From the NCBI GenBank assembly GCA_035353175.1, contig DAOPZC010000028.1, positions 1 to 55,882 on the forward strand: a stretch of 55,882 nucleotides of DNA, in the 5' to 3' direction. How positions within the stretch are numbered: the stretch's first letter is position 1; every line of letters begins with the position of its first letter. The notes below the pieces were generated by a model, which saw only the letters and a list, made by a program, of their open reading frames with translations, made no database searches and was not told the DNA's origin. The stretch is from DAOPZC01 sp035353175 (GTDB lineage: Bacteria; Verrucomicrobiota; Kiritimatiellia; RFP12; UBA1067). Both the position numbers and the translations under genes were made by a program. Shown piece after piece: positions 23,786 through 32,348 of this stretch.

Positions 23786-24904
23786 CTATTTCGCCGCGAG
23801 CGCGGTCAGCGCGGTCATGTAGAGCCGGCCGCCGACGGCCCCCCACTGGTCTTCGGCGCCCGCGGTCTGATGCTTCAGCATCTGTCCGCGGACGGCATCG
23901 GCGAGCTTTTCCGCGCCGGCGGCATCAAGCGCCAGCACCTTGGCGTAGTCGCGGTAGCAGTCGGCGCCGGCCTGAGCGCCGGAGCCCGCCGTGAGCGTAC
24001 GGGCCACGTGCTGACCCAGGGGGGGAAGCTCCGGAAACGTTTTGCCGGCGGTGATCAGCGCATAGGCGGCCAGCGCGGTGAGGCTTTCCGAACGCAGGCC
24101 GGAGCCGCGGTGATAGGCCACGCTGCCGTCGTCCCGCGCGGAGCCGCGCAGCCAGCGCAGGCCTCTGCGGAGCGGGATGTCCGCGCCGGCGCACCCCTGC
24201 TCCGCGGCGCAGGCCAGCGCGCGCACCTGCCAGGCGGTGAGGGCGGCGTTGCCCTCGGAGCCGGCCTCGTAGTCCCAGCCGCCTTGCGCGGATTGCCGGG
24301 CGCTGACGAAACCGATCGCCCGCTCGAGCACGGGTTTCAGCTCGGGGCGCTGCGGGCTGAGCGCCGCCAGCGCGTAGGTGGTGATCGCCTGGTTATAGAA
24401 CTGCGACCGGCCGGCCCCGCCGAACGCGCCGTCGGCGGTCTGCTGCGCGGCCAGCGCGCCACACGCCCGGCGCACGTGCTCCGCATAGCGGTCCGGCGCC
24501 CGGGCGAGCGCGAGGGCGGAGAGGGCCGTGAGCGCGGACCGGTATTCCGCGGCCCCGCCGTGTTTCAGCGGGTCCCACGCGCCGTCGGGCTCTTGGGATC
24601 CGGCCAGCCACGCCAGCCCGGATTCCGGCGGCGCGGCCGGGCTGCTGCGCGAAGGGGCCGGAGAGCGGAAGAGCGTGACGGCCGCGATGAGGCCGGCCGC
24701 CGCCGCCACCGCGCCCCACCACGGGGCGGGATTCGCGGGGCGCCGCCGCCGGCGTGCCCGCTCCGCGTCCACCGCGTCGAGGATGCGCGCCGTAAGATCC
24801 GCCGAGGGCTCGAGCTCCGGCGCGGCCCGCAGCCGCCCGGCCACCGCGCGGAAGGCCGCGGCTTCGGAAACCGGCAGCTCGATCAGATGTGCTTCCAGAT
24901 TCAT
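23786..24904 (-). CDS. single-pass membrane protein with terpene-cyclase/prenyltransferase-like repeats, probable anti-sigma factor
   Basis: Start at ATG 24904 with AGGAGG seven bases upstream (372 residues). The longer open frame overlaps the sigma gene and is rejected. Residues 1-60 form a charged helical cytosolic part. Residues 62-79 are one membrane helix ('WWGAVAAAAGLIAAVTLF') behind an Arg-rich stretch, so the C-terminus should face outward. From about residue 95 there are at least four helical repeats with QW-like motifs ('QEPDGAW', 'QTADGAFG', 'QSAQGGWDY', 'ARDDGSVAY'), the alpha-toroid fold of squalene-hopene cyclases and prenyltransferases. No cyclase DxDD motif is visible. Being 14 bases behind an ECF sigma gene, it is best explained as its membrane anti-sigma factor with an unusual external sensor domain. 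It lacks the HxxxCxxC zinc motif of ZAS anti-sigmas. Confidence 0.72.
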   Translation of the reverse strand: MNLEAHLIELPVSEAAAFRAVAGRLRAAPELEPSADLTARILDAVDAERARRRRRPANPAPWWGAVAAAAGLIAAVTLFRSPAPSRSSPAAPPESGLAWLAGSQEPDGAWDPLKHGGAAEYRSALTALSALALARAPDRYAEHVRRACGALAAQQTADGAFGGAGRSQFYNQAITTYALAALSPQRPELKPVLERAIGFVSARQSAQGGWDYEAGSEGNAALTAWQVRALACAAEQGCAGADIPLRRGLRWLRGSARDDGSVAYHRGSGLRSESLTALAAYALITAGKTFPELPPLGQHVARTLTAGSGAQAGADCYRDYAKVLALDAAGAEKLADAVRGQMLKHQTAGAEDQWGAVGGRLYMTALTALAAK

Positions 24905-24918
24905 GGCGTTTCCTCCTG

Positions 24919-25479
24919 CTATTCCTTCTCCAAAAACGTCCGCAGCTTGGCCAGCGCGTTGAACATCCGCGACTTGACGGTGCCCACGGGAATCTTCAGG
25001 ATTTCCGCGACCTCCGCGTACGGCAGATCCTGATAGACGCCGAGTTCGACCACCTCGCGCAGGCCCTGGGGCAGCGCGGCCAGCGCCCGGTCCAGGTCCA
25101 TCCCGCCGGCCGCGCCCGCCTCGGCCGCGGCCGGCGCGGCGAATTCCGGGTGCGGCTCGGCCGCCAACCCCTCCACCAGCCGTTCGTGGCGCTTGCGCCG
25201 CCGGAGCTCGTCGATCCACACCTGCCGCGCCAGCAGGAAAAGGAACGTCGTGAATTTCGCCGTGGGCGCGTAGCGGTCACGGTAGCGGTAGAGCCGCAGA
25301 AACGTCTGTTGAACCAAGTCCTCGCAATCGTATTGAACGCCGGAACGCGCGAAAAAGTTCAGCAGCATCTTCTGGTGCCGCTTCACCAGCACCGCGAACG
25401 CGTCTCGGCCATCGTCGTCGCGGACGATCCGCATGAGGGCCGCGTCGTCCATGTCCGCGAGTTGGGCGTACACCGTCAT
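24919..25479 (-). CDS. ECF-family RNA polymerase sigma factor
   Basis: This 186-residue protein has sigma region 2 ('YDCEDLVQQTFLRLYRYRDR', with the -10 recognition segment continuing to 'FLFLLARQVWIDELRRRKRH') and region 4 ('LPQGLREVVELGVYQDLPYA', followed by the helix-turn-helix 'VAEILKIPVGTVKSRMFNAL'). An Ala/Gly-rich linker joins them, as in ECF factors without region 3. AAAGGGG lies two to three bases before the ATG. It is cotranscribed with an upstream CvpA-like gene (8-base gap) and a downstream membrane protein (14-base gap), the classical sigma/anti-sigma order. The regulon is unknown, and the inverted repeat at the operon promoter could be a self-regulatory site. Confidence 0.93.
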   Translation of the reverse strand: MTVYAQLADMDDAALMRIVRDDDGRDAFAVLVKRHQKMLLNFFARSGVQYDCEDLVQQTFLRLYRYRDRYAPTAKFTTFLFLLARQVWIDELRRRKRHERLVEGLAAEPHPEFAAPAAAEAGAAGGMDLDRALAALPQGLREVVELGVYQDLPYAEVAEILKIPVGTVKSRMFNALAKLRTFLEKE

Positions 25480-25487
25480 ATTCCCCT

Positions 25488-25985
25488 TTAACGCTCGGGG
25501 GTGGTGATCCGTTTGAGATAAGGGGCCAATTTCTGCACCGTGACCGAATCGTTCTGAAGCTGGGCACGCCCCTCTTCGCGCGGATTGAGCAGGCCGAATG
25601 TGCAGAAAACCGCCACCAGCACAAAAGCCTTGACGCCGCCGATCACGCCGCCGAGGACCGCGTCGAACGGCTGCGGGACGACCGTCTCCAAGCCGTCCTT
25701 GAGCAGGCGGCGCAGCACCAGCCAGACGGCGAGACTGACCACCAGGATCAGGATGAACGCGATCATCCGGCCCGCGTACGGGTTGGTGTTGAAGAACTTC
25801 GCCGAAAGCACGGTCCGCACGACCGGGTCAAAGCCGAAAAAGCCCGTCGCGGCGGCGGCCAGCACCCCGACCAGTCCGCTCAGCTCGCCGGAGCAGCCGC
25901 GCAGGAAACCGCGGATCACCAGCACGGCGATCCCGCCGAACGCCAGCATATCCAGCCAGCCCATCTCTTTGAAGACCGTGACCAT
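25488..25985 (-). CDS. CvpA-family membrane protein
   Basis: This 165-residue protein has four predicted membrane segments: 'LDMLAFGGIAVLVIRGFLRG', 'LSGLVGVLAAAATGFFGF', 'MIAFILILVVSLAVWLVLRR' and 'AVLGGVIGGVKAFVLVAVF'. This matches the CvpA family (colicin V production accessory protein), whose members are linked to envelope homeostasis and cell-envelope stress. The 'G-x-x-x-G' between helices 3 and 4 ('DAVLGGVIGGVKAF') is the best family marker. It lies in a tight operon with a TPR lipoprotein and an ECF sigma factor, in keeping with an envelope role. Confidence 0.85.
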   Translation of the reverse strand: MVTVFKEMGWLDMLAFGGIAVLVIRGFLRGCSGELSGLVGVLAAAATGFFGFDPVVRTVLSAKFFNTNPYAGRMIAFILILVVSLAVWLVLRRLLKDGLETVVPQPFDAVLGGVIGGVKAFVLVAVFCTFGLLNPREEGRAQLQNDSVTVQKLAPYLKRITTPER

Positions 25986-26015
25986 GTGCCGTTCCCGTCC
26001 GCCGCTCCGGCGCGC

Positions 26016-27179
26016 CTATTTCGCGGGCAGCGCCTTGACCCATTTCTCGTAAGCGCCGTTGTTGGCCCGGTCGTTCGGGCGCAGCAGCGACAGATAGAAC
26101 TCGCCGTAGGCGCGGGCCTCGGGGAACCGCGACTCGGCATAGCGGATGCGGGCCATGAGCTCGGCGCCGGCGGGACCGTACGGGCTGCGGGCAATGGCGC
26201 GGTCGAGGATCTTCTCGGCCTCATCGTACCGCTTCAGCTGGTACGCCAGCTCGGCCGCCTCGCAGTAGCTGTCCTGGTGGCCCGGGTTGATCGCGGCGGC
26301 CCGCTTGAACGCCTCGAGCGCCTCGGCCCGCAGGCCCTGCCGCTTGTAGATCATGGCCAGCCCGAACGCCGCGTTGAACGTGAGCGGGTCGGCCGCCAGC
26401 GCATCGCGATAGGCCTTGATCGCCTTGGGATATTGCTTCGCGCTCTGGGCGGCGATGCCGTCATGCAGGAGCCGGGCGGCCGCCGCCGGGTCGCGCCGCA
26501 TCGCGTCCAGCTCCTCGGCCTGGGTCCGCTCCACGTTGAGGCGCAGCCGTTTGACGTTGTTTTCGGCCTTCGCGTAATAGGGGTCCTGCTTGTCCGCAAC
26601 GCGCAGATACAGCTCGAACTGGTCCAGCGCCTCTTCGCGCAGATTGTAGGCGTCGCGGTAAAGGCTGGCGAGGTTGTAGAGCGACGGCGCGTACAGCTTG
26701 CAGGCCTGCTGGGCGCGGAGCAGGTGCAGCCGGGCCAGATCGTTGCGCTGCTGGCTGGCCTCGACCAACGCCAGGCCGTTCAGGATGCTGGCCTTCGCGG
26801 CGTCGCTGGAGACGGTGGCCGCCAGCGCCCGCTCGAAGCAGGAGCGGGCTTGGGCCATGTCTTTCTTGTAGTAGGCCACCTGCCCGAGGCCGGCGAGTGT
26901 TTCGCCGTGCCGGGGGTTGAGTTCGAGCGCGGCGTTGAACGCGGCGGCCGCGGGCTCCGGCTCGCCTTTTTCCAGATGCGCGGCGCCGAGATGATAGTAG
27001 AGATCGGCGGAATCCGTGATCCGCTGCGTGGCGCGGGCCAGCTGGGTGATGGCCTCGGCGTAGTTCTTTTCATTGAACGCGGCCATGCCTTCACGCAGAG
27101 ACCTTTGGCCGGAATCGGAACCGCACCCGCAGGCCAGCAGGCCGCCCGCGCCAAGTAAAAGAAACGCGTTACGCATCAT
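26016..27179 (-). CDS. TPR-repeat lipoprotein
   Basis: This 387-residue protein begins with a short hydrophobic segment and lipobox 'LLAC' (Cys17), so it is probably lipid-anchored. Tetratricopeptide repeats run through most of the protein, for example 'AFNEKNYAEAITQLARA', 'LYYHLGAAHLEKGEPEPA' and 'AAFGLAMIYKRQGLRAEALE'. The typical small/large residue pattern repeats about every 34 residues. TPR lipoproteins act as scaffolds at the membrane. It is the first gene of the operon with CvpA, sigma and the toroid protein. GATGAGG lies upstream of a double ATG, and either ATG is possible. Confidence 0.88.
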   Translation of the reverse strand: MMRNAFLLLGAGGLLACGCGSDSGQRSLREGMAAFNEKNYAEAITQLARATQRITDSADLYYHLGAAHLEKGEPEPAAAAFNAALELNPRHGETLAGLGQVAYYKKDMAQARSCFERALAATVSSDAAKASILNGLALVEASQQRNDLARLHLLRAQQACKLYAPSLYNLASLYRDAYNLREEALDQFELYLRVADKQDPYYAKAENNVKRLRLNVERTQAEELDAMRRDPAAAARLLHDGIAAQSAKQYPKAIKAYRDALAADPLTFNAAFGLAMIYKRQGLRAEALEAFKRAAAINPGHQDSYCEAAELAYQLKRYDEAEKILDRAIARSPYGPAGAELMARIRYAESRFPEARAYGEFYLSLLRPNDRANNGAYEKWVKALPAK

Positions 27180-27242
27180 AAAAGCAACACCTCATCCCCC
27201 TCTGCGCCTGCCGCAAGACGGGCCAGCAGAGATACAATAAAA

Positions 27243-27279
27243 CGGTATCCATAATACCGAAGAAACAGGGGTGCCGCAA
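27243..27279 (-). promoter_or_regulatory. promoter with operator-like inverted repeat for the TPR-CvpA-sigma operon
   Basis: On the minus strand TTGCGG (27274-27279) and TATTAT (27251-27256) are 17 bases apart. The -10 box lies inside a 17-base inverted repeat, CGGTAT-N5-ATACCG (27243-27259). A repressor or autoregulator bound there would block the promoter. Confidence 0.5.
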
Positions 27280-27298
27280 TGCCGGAAAAGGCCTCTTG

Positions 27299-30200
27299 CT
27301 ATTTGACCGGCTCGAGCACGAACCCATAGCTGTATTCGCGGTCGGGCAGCAGCTGATATTCCGGCCAGGGCCGGGCGCCCCAGCTGTCCTCGCCCGCCAG
27401 CCCCATCTGGCCGTAGTCCAGATTGACCACCCAGTTGCCGCAGGGGTTCAGCTCCCAGGGGTGCTTGCGCGTCTCGAGCTCCTCCAGCGTATAGGGCAGG
27501 ATGCTGAAGTTGATCTTCGGGTCGCCCGCGACCCTGATCCCCTTGCCCTCCGCGTCCGTGAAGGTCACCCAGAACGTGTCGGCCCGGTTGCCGGTCTCCT
27601 GCGGCTCGACGTACGGGAAGTAGAAGTCGCCGGCGCCCTGCGTGTATTTGCCGAAAAAGGCGGAGGCCTTGCGGTCCGCGTAGTTCTCGCCCGGCCCGCG
27701 GCCGAGCCACGTCACGCGGTCGTAACCCAGCGGGATCTGCGTCGTCATGCCGATCCGCGGCAGCGACGCCAGTCCCTTGCCCTTGGGCTCGACTTTGAAG
27801 GAGACGCGGATCTGGCCGGCGTTGGTGAACTTGTAGACCAGCGTGCCGGTCGTCTCGCCCGCATCGGGATAAGCGAGTGCGATCAAAACGCGCCAGTTGC
27901 CGTCGACCTCGCGCAGGACGTTCACCGAGCGCACCTCGCGGCGGGCGGCCGCCTGGCGCCACGCCGCGTGGCGCGCGGGCATGCCGTTGCCGCGGTCGTT
28001 GTCGGTCGGCGCGCGCCAGAAGTTCGGCGCGAGCGGCGCCAGCAGCAATTCGCGGCCCCCGGCCTTCCACGACTCGACCGCGCCGGAGGCCTTGCCGATG
28101 CGCACGGCGAAATCCGTGCCGCTCACCGTCACCGCGGCGTCGTCCTCGCTGAGCTGGATCTCCTTGCGCCCGGCGACGCCCGCCATGGACGCGGACTGCG
28201 GATCGGCGGGCACCACGACCTGGTCGCGCGCGACCACGTGGCCCTTGTCCGCCCAGACGCTCTTGCGGGTGGTCGCGAAGGTGAAGTTCCACGTGCTGAC
28301 CCGCGCCGCGTAGGCCGGGCGCCGCACCATCGAAAGCGGCAGCTCAAACTCTTTCCGGCCCTGCGGCGGCACGTCGAGTGCCCCGATCTTGCCCTGCGCG
28401 ATCACCTCGCCGTTTTCCTCGTAGGTCCAGCGGCCCTCGTACTCGCGGAGGTTAGTGAAAAAGGCCCGGTTTTTCACGGCGAAGAGGCCGCGCGTCACGT
28501 CCACGGCCTCGACGAAGACGGTCTGGTAGCAATACTTGACTTCGGCGAACTGCGGCGACGGGCGGCGGTCGGTCTGGATCAGGCCGTTGTTGTTGAAGTT
28601 GTCGTCGTTCGGATAGTCGCCGAAGTCGCCGCCGTAGGCCCAGAAGGCCGTGGGCGCACCGTGCCGGATGCGCTCGGAGGGGATGGGCTTGCGCAAGGCC
28701 TGATCCACGAAGTCCCAGATGAAGGCGCCCTGCAGGTTCGGATAGGCGTTGATCACGCGCCAGTAGTCGGCGAGGTTGCCGGAGGAGTTGCCCATGGCGT
28801 GCGAATACTCGCACAGGATGAAGGGGACCTTCGTGTCCGTGCGCTTGCCGTAGGCCTCGATCTCGCGCACGCGGGCGTACATCGAGTCCACCGTGTCGCG
28901 CGGGCCGTTGCGCTGGTTCTGGATCATGCGGCCCGGGTCGCGGTTCTTGATCCACCCGTAGGCCTGACCGAAGAAATCGGAGTCCACGTTGTTCTCGTTG
29001 CCGAGCGACCAGAAGATGATCGAGGGATGGTTCTTGTCGCGCTCGACCATGCCGATCTCGCGGTCCATCGCGGCGGCGCGGAAGCTCGGGTCGATCACCG
29101 GGTTGCGCGCAGAGCCTTCGAGGCCGTGCGTTTCCACGTTTGCCTCGTCCATCACATAAAGGCCGTATTCGTCGCACAGGTCGTACCAGCGCGGGTCGTT
29201 CGGGTAGTGGCAGGTGCGCACCGCGTTAATGTTGTTGCGCTTCATGATCGTGATGTCTTCGACCATGCGCGCGTACGGCACCGCGTAGCCGTGGTCCGGA
29301 TCCATCTCGTGCCGGTTCACGCCCTTGATCAAGATCGGCTGGCCGTTCACGAGGATCTGGCTGCCCTTGGCCTCGATCTGGCGGAAGCCGACCTTCTGCG
29401 GAAGGGCCTCGATTGTTTTGCCGCGCGCGTCCTTGAGCGTCAGGACCAGCGTGTAGAGATCGGGATGCTCGGCCGACCACAGGCGCGGCGCGGCGACGGG
29501 AATGTTGAGCTGGAAGCTGTTGCCGACCGGCACGGCGCGGCCGCGCGCCGCGCGGCCGCCCTTGAAGCTGTGCGGATAGAGCTCGGCCTCCAGCGTCAGG
29601 CCCTGCGCGTCGCCGTCCAGGTTGGCCTCGACCTTGAGGTTCCACTCGCCCGCATAGCCGCCGGCCGTGACGGTGGAGGTCCGCACGAAAAAGTCGCGCA
29701 GGTGCGTCCTCGGCACGGACCAGAGATAAACGGGCCGGTACAGGCCGGAAAGGCGCCAGAAGTCTTGGTCTTCCATGTACGCGCCGTCGCTCAGGCGGTA
29801 AACTTCCACGGCCAACGTGTTCTCGCCCTCCTTGAGGCCGGCGGTGACGTTGAACTCCGCCCCCTGCCGCCCGTCCTCGGCGTACCCCAGGCGCTCGCCG
29901 TTGAGCCAAACGTACAGCGCTGAGGAGAAGCCCTCGAAGCGCAGGTAGACCGTGCGGCCCTGCCATTCCTCCGGCACGGTGAAGGTGCGGCGGTAAGAGC
30001 TGACGGCGTTGCGCTCCTTGAAGGTGGTGTAGCGCGGATCGGGCTCGCCCATGACGAACGGCGGATCGACCTTGAAGTAGTACCCGATGTTCTTATAGAG
30101 CGGCGTGCCGTAGCCGCGCACCTCCACGCTGTCGGGCACCGGAATCTCGGCCCAGGCGTCCGCGGCGTAGTCGGGGCGGTAGAACTCGCGCGGGCGCTGG

Positions 30201-31315
30201 TCCGGATGCGGCACCCAGTGGTATTTCCACATCCCGTCGAGCGCGAGGAAATAGGGCGAGTCCTCGCGCGCGGACGCTTTGCGCGCGGCCTTGGCGGAGT
30301 CGTAGACCATCATGGTCGCCGTCGGCTTTTCCGCGCCGACGCGGAAGACGCGCGGATTCTCCCACTCGGGCAGGCTCTCGTAGACCGCGGGATTGTAGGT
30401 CGCGCTGGGCTTGATCCCGCCCTTGAGCGTAAAGACCGTTTCGACCCAGTTCGCGCGCACGCGGGTATCTCCCGAAACCGCCAGCCGCACGAGGCCGACG
30501 CCGGCGAGGCTCACGTCGAAGGCCTTGGCGGCATCGCCCGACTTCATCACGCCGCTGCGCCAGAGCGCTTTGCCGTCGCCCTGGATCACGAACTCCGCGT
30601 GGCCGTCCGAGACGTCGTCGACGCCCACTTTGCCCGCGAACCGCACGGCTGAGCCCGGCAGCAGGCAGAGCTCGGAGGGCACGGCCAGGTTGAGGCCCTC
30701 GGCATAGGTGACGCCCGCGATGGCAAGCCCCTGGGGGCACACCGCATCGCGCGGCGTGACGTAGGCGGTGTCCAGGGACGAGAGCCAGACCTTGGGCCAG
30801 TTGAGCGGGTCGAGCGCCTGCGGCTTGTCCTTCGCGTCGGTGACAAACCGCGCGTTGAGCCAGTCGGCGTGGTCGGCCGCGGTGCCGTCGCGCCACGGGT
30901 CGACGCGCAGCAGCACCGTCTGGCAAGCCGCGACATCCAGGTCCACGGGCACGGGCTTGTCGCCGCGCTTCAGGGGCCGGCTCTGCCAAAGCAGGCGGCC
31001 CTCGCCGATCACCTGAAAAACCACGCGCTTATCCTTCTGGTCGCTGGTGTCGTCCACCCCGACTTCGGCGAGAAAGCGGCGCGCGCCGCGCAGCGCCACA
31101 TAGAGCTCGGACGTGGAATGGGTCGCCATGCCGTTGGTGTAGACCTGGCCGGCCACGCTCAGCCGCTTTCCCAGCAGGTTGAAGTCGCGGGCCGGCTCTT
31201 TCCATCCCTGACGGGTTTTCGAGATGTCCAGGTCGGACAGCGAGACCTCGCGGGCGAACGCCCCCGACAGCAGCGCGCCAACGGCAACAAGACAGGTGCC
31301 AACGGTTCGTTTCAT
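27299..31315 (-). CDS. secreted GH2 beta-galactosidase with two N-terminal NPCBM-type domains
   Basis: Start at ATG 31315 (TGGAG six bases upstream); 1338 residues with a signal peptide 'VGTCLVAVGALLSGAFA'. Two related N-terminal domains (about 24-165 and 170-305; both contain 'VGVDD' and 'FQVIGEG/FVIQGDG' words) look like NPCBM galactose-binding modules. A LacZ-type GH2 follows: a sugar-binding jelly roll, an Ig-like domain, and a catalytic barrel with 'NRHEMDPDHGYA', 'NNINAVRTCHYPND', acid/base 'FWSLGNENN' (about residue 772) and nucleophile 'ILCEYSHAMGNSSGN' (about 836). A C-terminal LacZ beta-sandwich ends near 'DREYSYGFVLEP'. LacZ is normally cytosolic and about 1030 residues, so this is the exported, enlarged type found in glycan-degrading bacteria. 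Confidence 0.93.
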   Translation of the reverse strand: MKRTVGTCLVAVGALLSGAFAREVSLSDLDISKTRQGWKEPARDFNLLGKRLSVAGQVYTNGMATHSTSELYVALRGARRFLAEVGVDDTSDQKDKRVVFQVIGEGRLLWQSRPLKRGDKPVPVDLDVAACQTVLLRVDPWRDGTAADHADWLNARFVTDAKDKPQALDPLNWPKVWLSSLDTAYVTPRDAVCPQGLAIAGVTYAEGLNLAVPSELCLLPGSAVRFAGKVGVDDVSDGHAEFVIQGDGKALWRSGVMKSGDAAKAFDVSLAGVGLVRLAVSGDTRVRANWVETVFTLKGGIKPSATYNPAVYESLPEWENPRVFRVGAEKPTATMMVYDSAKAARKASAREDSPYFLALDGMWKYHWVPHPDQRPREFYRPDYAADAWAEIPVPDSVEVRGYGTPLYKNIGYYFKVDPPFVMGEPDPRYTTFKERNAVSSYRRTFTVPEEWQGRTVYLRFEGFSSALYVWLNGERLGYAEDGRQGAEFNVTAGLKEGENTLAVEVYRLSDGAYMEDQDFWRLSGLYRPVYLWSVPRTHLRDFFVRTSTVTAGGYAGEWNLKVEANLDGDAQGLTLEAELYPHSFKGGRAARGRAVPVGNSFQLNIPVAAPRLWSAEHPDLYTLVLTLKDARGKTIEALPQKVGFRQIEAKGSQILVNGQPILIKGVNRHEMDPDHGYAVPYARMVEDITIMKRNNINAVRTCHYPNDPRWYDLCDEYGLYVMDEANVETHGLEGSARNPVIDPSFRAAAMDREIGMVERDKNHPSIIFWSLGNENNVDSDFFGQAYGWIKNRDPGRMIQNQRNGPRDTVDSMYARVREIEAYGKRTDTKVPFILCEYSHAMGNSSGNLADYWRVINAYPNLQGAFIWDFVDQALRKPIPSERIRHGAPTAFWAYGGDFGDYPNDDNFNNNGLIQTDRRPSPQFAEVKYCYQTVFVEAVDVTRGLFAVKNRAFFTNLREYEGRWTYEENGEVIAQGKIGALDVPPQGRKEFELPLSMVRRPAYAARVSTWNFTFATTRKSVWADKGHVVARDQVVVPADPQSASMAGVAGRKEIQLSEDDAAVTVSGTDFAVRIGKASGAVESWKAGGRELLLAPLAPNFWRAPTDNDRGNGMPARHAAWRQAAARREVRSVNVLREVDGNWRVLIALAYPDAGETTGTLVYKFTNAGQIRVSFKVEPKGKGLASLPRIGMTTQIPLGYDRVTWLGRGPGENYADRKASAFFGKYTQGAGDFYFPYVEPQETGNRADTFWVTFTDAEGKGIRVAGDPKINFSILPYTLEELETRKHPWELNPCGNWVVNLDYGQMGLAGEDSWGARPWPEYQLLPDREYSYGFVLEPVK

Positions 31316-31335
31316 CTTTAACTCCACTTACAATG

Positions 31336-31395
31336 TTTTCCGTCCGTCGCTTGCGGCCCCGGCCTGCGCCGGGCCCGCAAGCGACGGACGGAAAA
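31336..31395. repeat. 60-base near-perfect inverted repeat between metF and the GH2 gene
   Basis: Two 28-base arms flank a 4-base loop and differ at one position; the outer 21 bases pair perfectly. It begins 17 bases after the metF stop and ends 20 bases before the GH2 start, both genes on the minus strand. The outer arms carry TTTT and AAAA, so transcription in either direction gives a stem. It could terminate metF, protect an mRNA end, or act as a 5' leader structure for GH2. Confidence 0.85.
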
Positions 31396-31412
31396 GGGCG
31401 ATCCCGCCGCGT

Positions 31413-32294
31413 TCAGACCCGCTTCTCGGCGCGGAGCGCGGAAAGCAGGCGGCCGGAAAGCGACGACTGGTTGAGGGTGTACAGGTGAATCCCCGGCGCG
31501 CCTTTCGCGAGCAGGTCGCGGCACTGGTTCAGCGCGAACTGGAAGCCGGCCTCCTCGACGTCCGTCGCAGCCGCGGCCTGCCGCAGGGAGTCCGGGATCG
31601 AACAGCCCGAGAGCGCGATAAAGCGTTCGATCTGTTTGGCCGAGGTCATGGGCATGATGCCCGGAAGCAGCGGGATCGTCACGCCCGCCGCCCGCGCCTT
31701 CTCCACGAACGCGAAATAGACCGCGTCGTCGAAGAAGAGCTGGGTCACCGCGAAGTCCGCGCCGCTCTCCTGCTTGCGCTTGAGGAAAACGATGTCGCGG
31801 TCCGGCGTGCGGGGTTCGCCCGGAACGGCGGACTCGGGGTGGCCCTCGGGATAGGCCGCGCACCCGATCTTGAACTGCGGCCAGCCGTCCTTGATGAACC
31901 CGATCAGGTCACTGGCGTGGGCGAACCCGTATGGATGCGGTCGGAAGGCCGTCTCGCCCTGCGGCGGGTCGCCGCGCAGCGCCATGATGGCCGGCACGTT
32001 CTTGGCCGCGAGCTTGTCGAGAATCTTCGAGAGGTCCACCTGCGAATGGCCGAGGCAGGTGAGATGCGCCATGGCGTGGAGGCCCAGGTTGTTCTGCAGC
32101 GAGGCGACCAGATCGACGGTGTTTTCGCGCGTGCTGCCGCCGGCGCCGTAGGTCACCGACACGAAATCCACGCTCAGCCGCGCGGTTTCCGCGATGGTGC
32201 CGTACAGCTTCGCCCAGCCCTCCGGCGTTTTGGGCGGAAAGAACTCGAACGAAATCGTCGGCGTATGGCTCTGGAGTTTCTCGAAAAATATCAT
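31413..32294 (-). CDS. metF: methylenetetrahydrofolate reductase
   Basis: Reduces 5,10-methylene-THF to 5-methyl-THF for methionine synthesis, using FAD. The 293-residue length fits the bacterial MetF family. Motifs: 'TISFEFFPPKTPEG' at the N-terminus (catalytic Glu), 'FVSVTYGAGGSTRENT', 'AHLTCLGHS', 'IMALRGDPP' (FAD/folate contact) and 'FAVTQLFFDD'. Start at ATG 32294, with GGGGAC four bases upstream, in preference to the ATG six codons earlier. A strong promoter sits at 32320-32348. There is too little leader for a SAM riboswitch, and no methionine synthase gene is nearby. Confidence 0.95.
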   Translation of the reverse strand: MIFFEKLQSHTPTISFEFFPPKTPEGWAKLYGTIAETARLSVDFVSVTYGAGGSTRENTVDLVASLQNNLGLHAMAHLTCLGHSQVDLSKILDKLAAKNVPAIMALRGDPPQGETAFRPHPYGFAHASDLIGFIKDGWPQFKIGCAAYPEGHPESAVPGEPRTPDRDIVFLKRKQESGADFAVTQLFFDDAVYFAFVEKARAAGVTIPLLPGIMPMTSAKQIERFIALSGCSIPDSLRQAAAATDVEEAGFQFALNQCRDLLAKGAPGIHLYTLNQSSLSGRLLSALRAEKRV

Positions 32295-32319
32295 GCTTGT
32301 CCCCTGAAACAAAAGCCTC

Positions 32320-32348
32320 AGTATACGCGGTCACTTTCGCGTTGCCAA
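32320..32348 (-). promoter_or_regulatory. putative metF promoter
   Basis: TTGGCA (32343-32348) and TATACT (32320-32325) on the minus strand, 17-base spacer, each 5/6 to consensus. This is the best promoter match in the window. Confidence 0.6.

Noticed and set aside
24905..25219. N-terminal extension of the toroid membrane protein
   Set aside because: It overlaps the sigma factor gene in another frame and is Gly/Arg/Ala-rich. The ATG at 24904 has an excellent ribosome site.
27296..29923. 875-codon plus-strand open frame opposite the GH2 gene
   Set aside because: Antisense to a gene with clear catalytic motifs; no recognisable sequence of its own.
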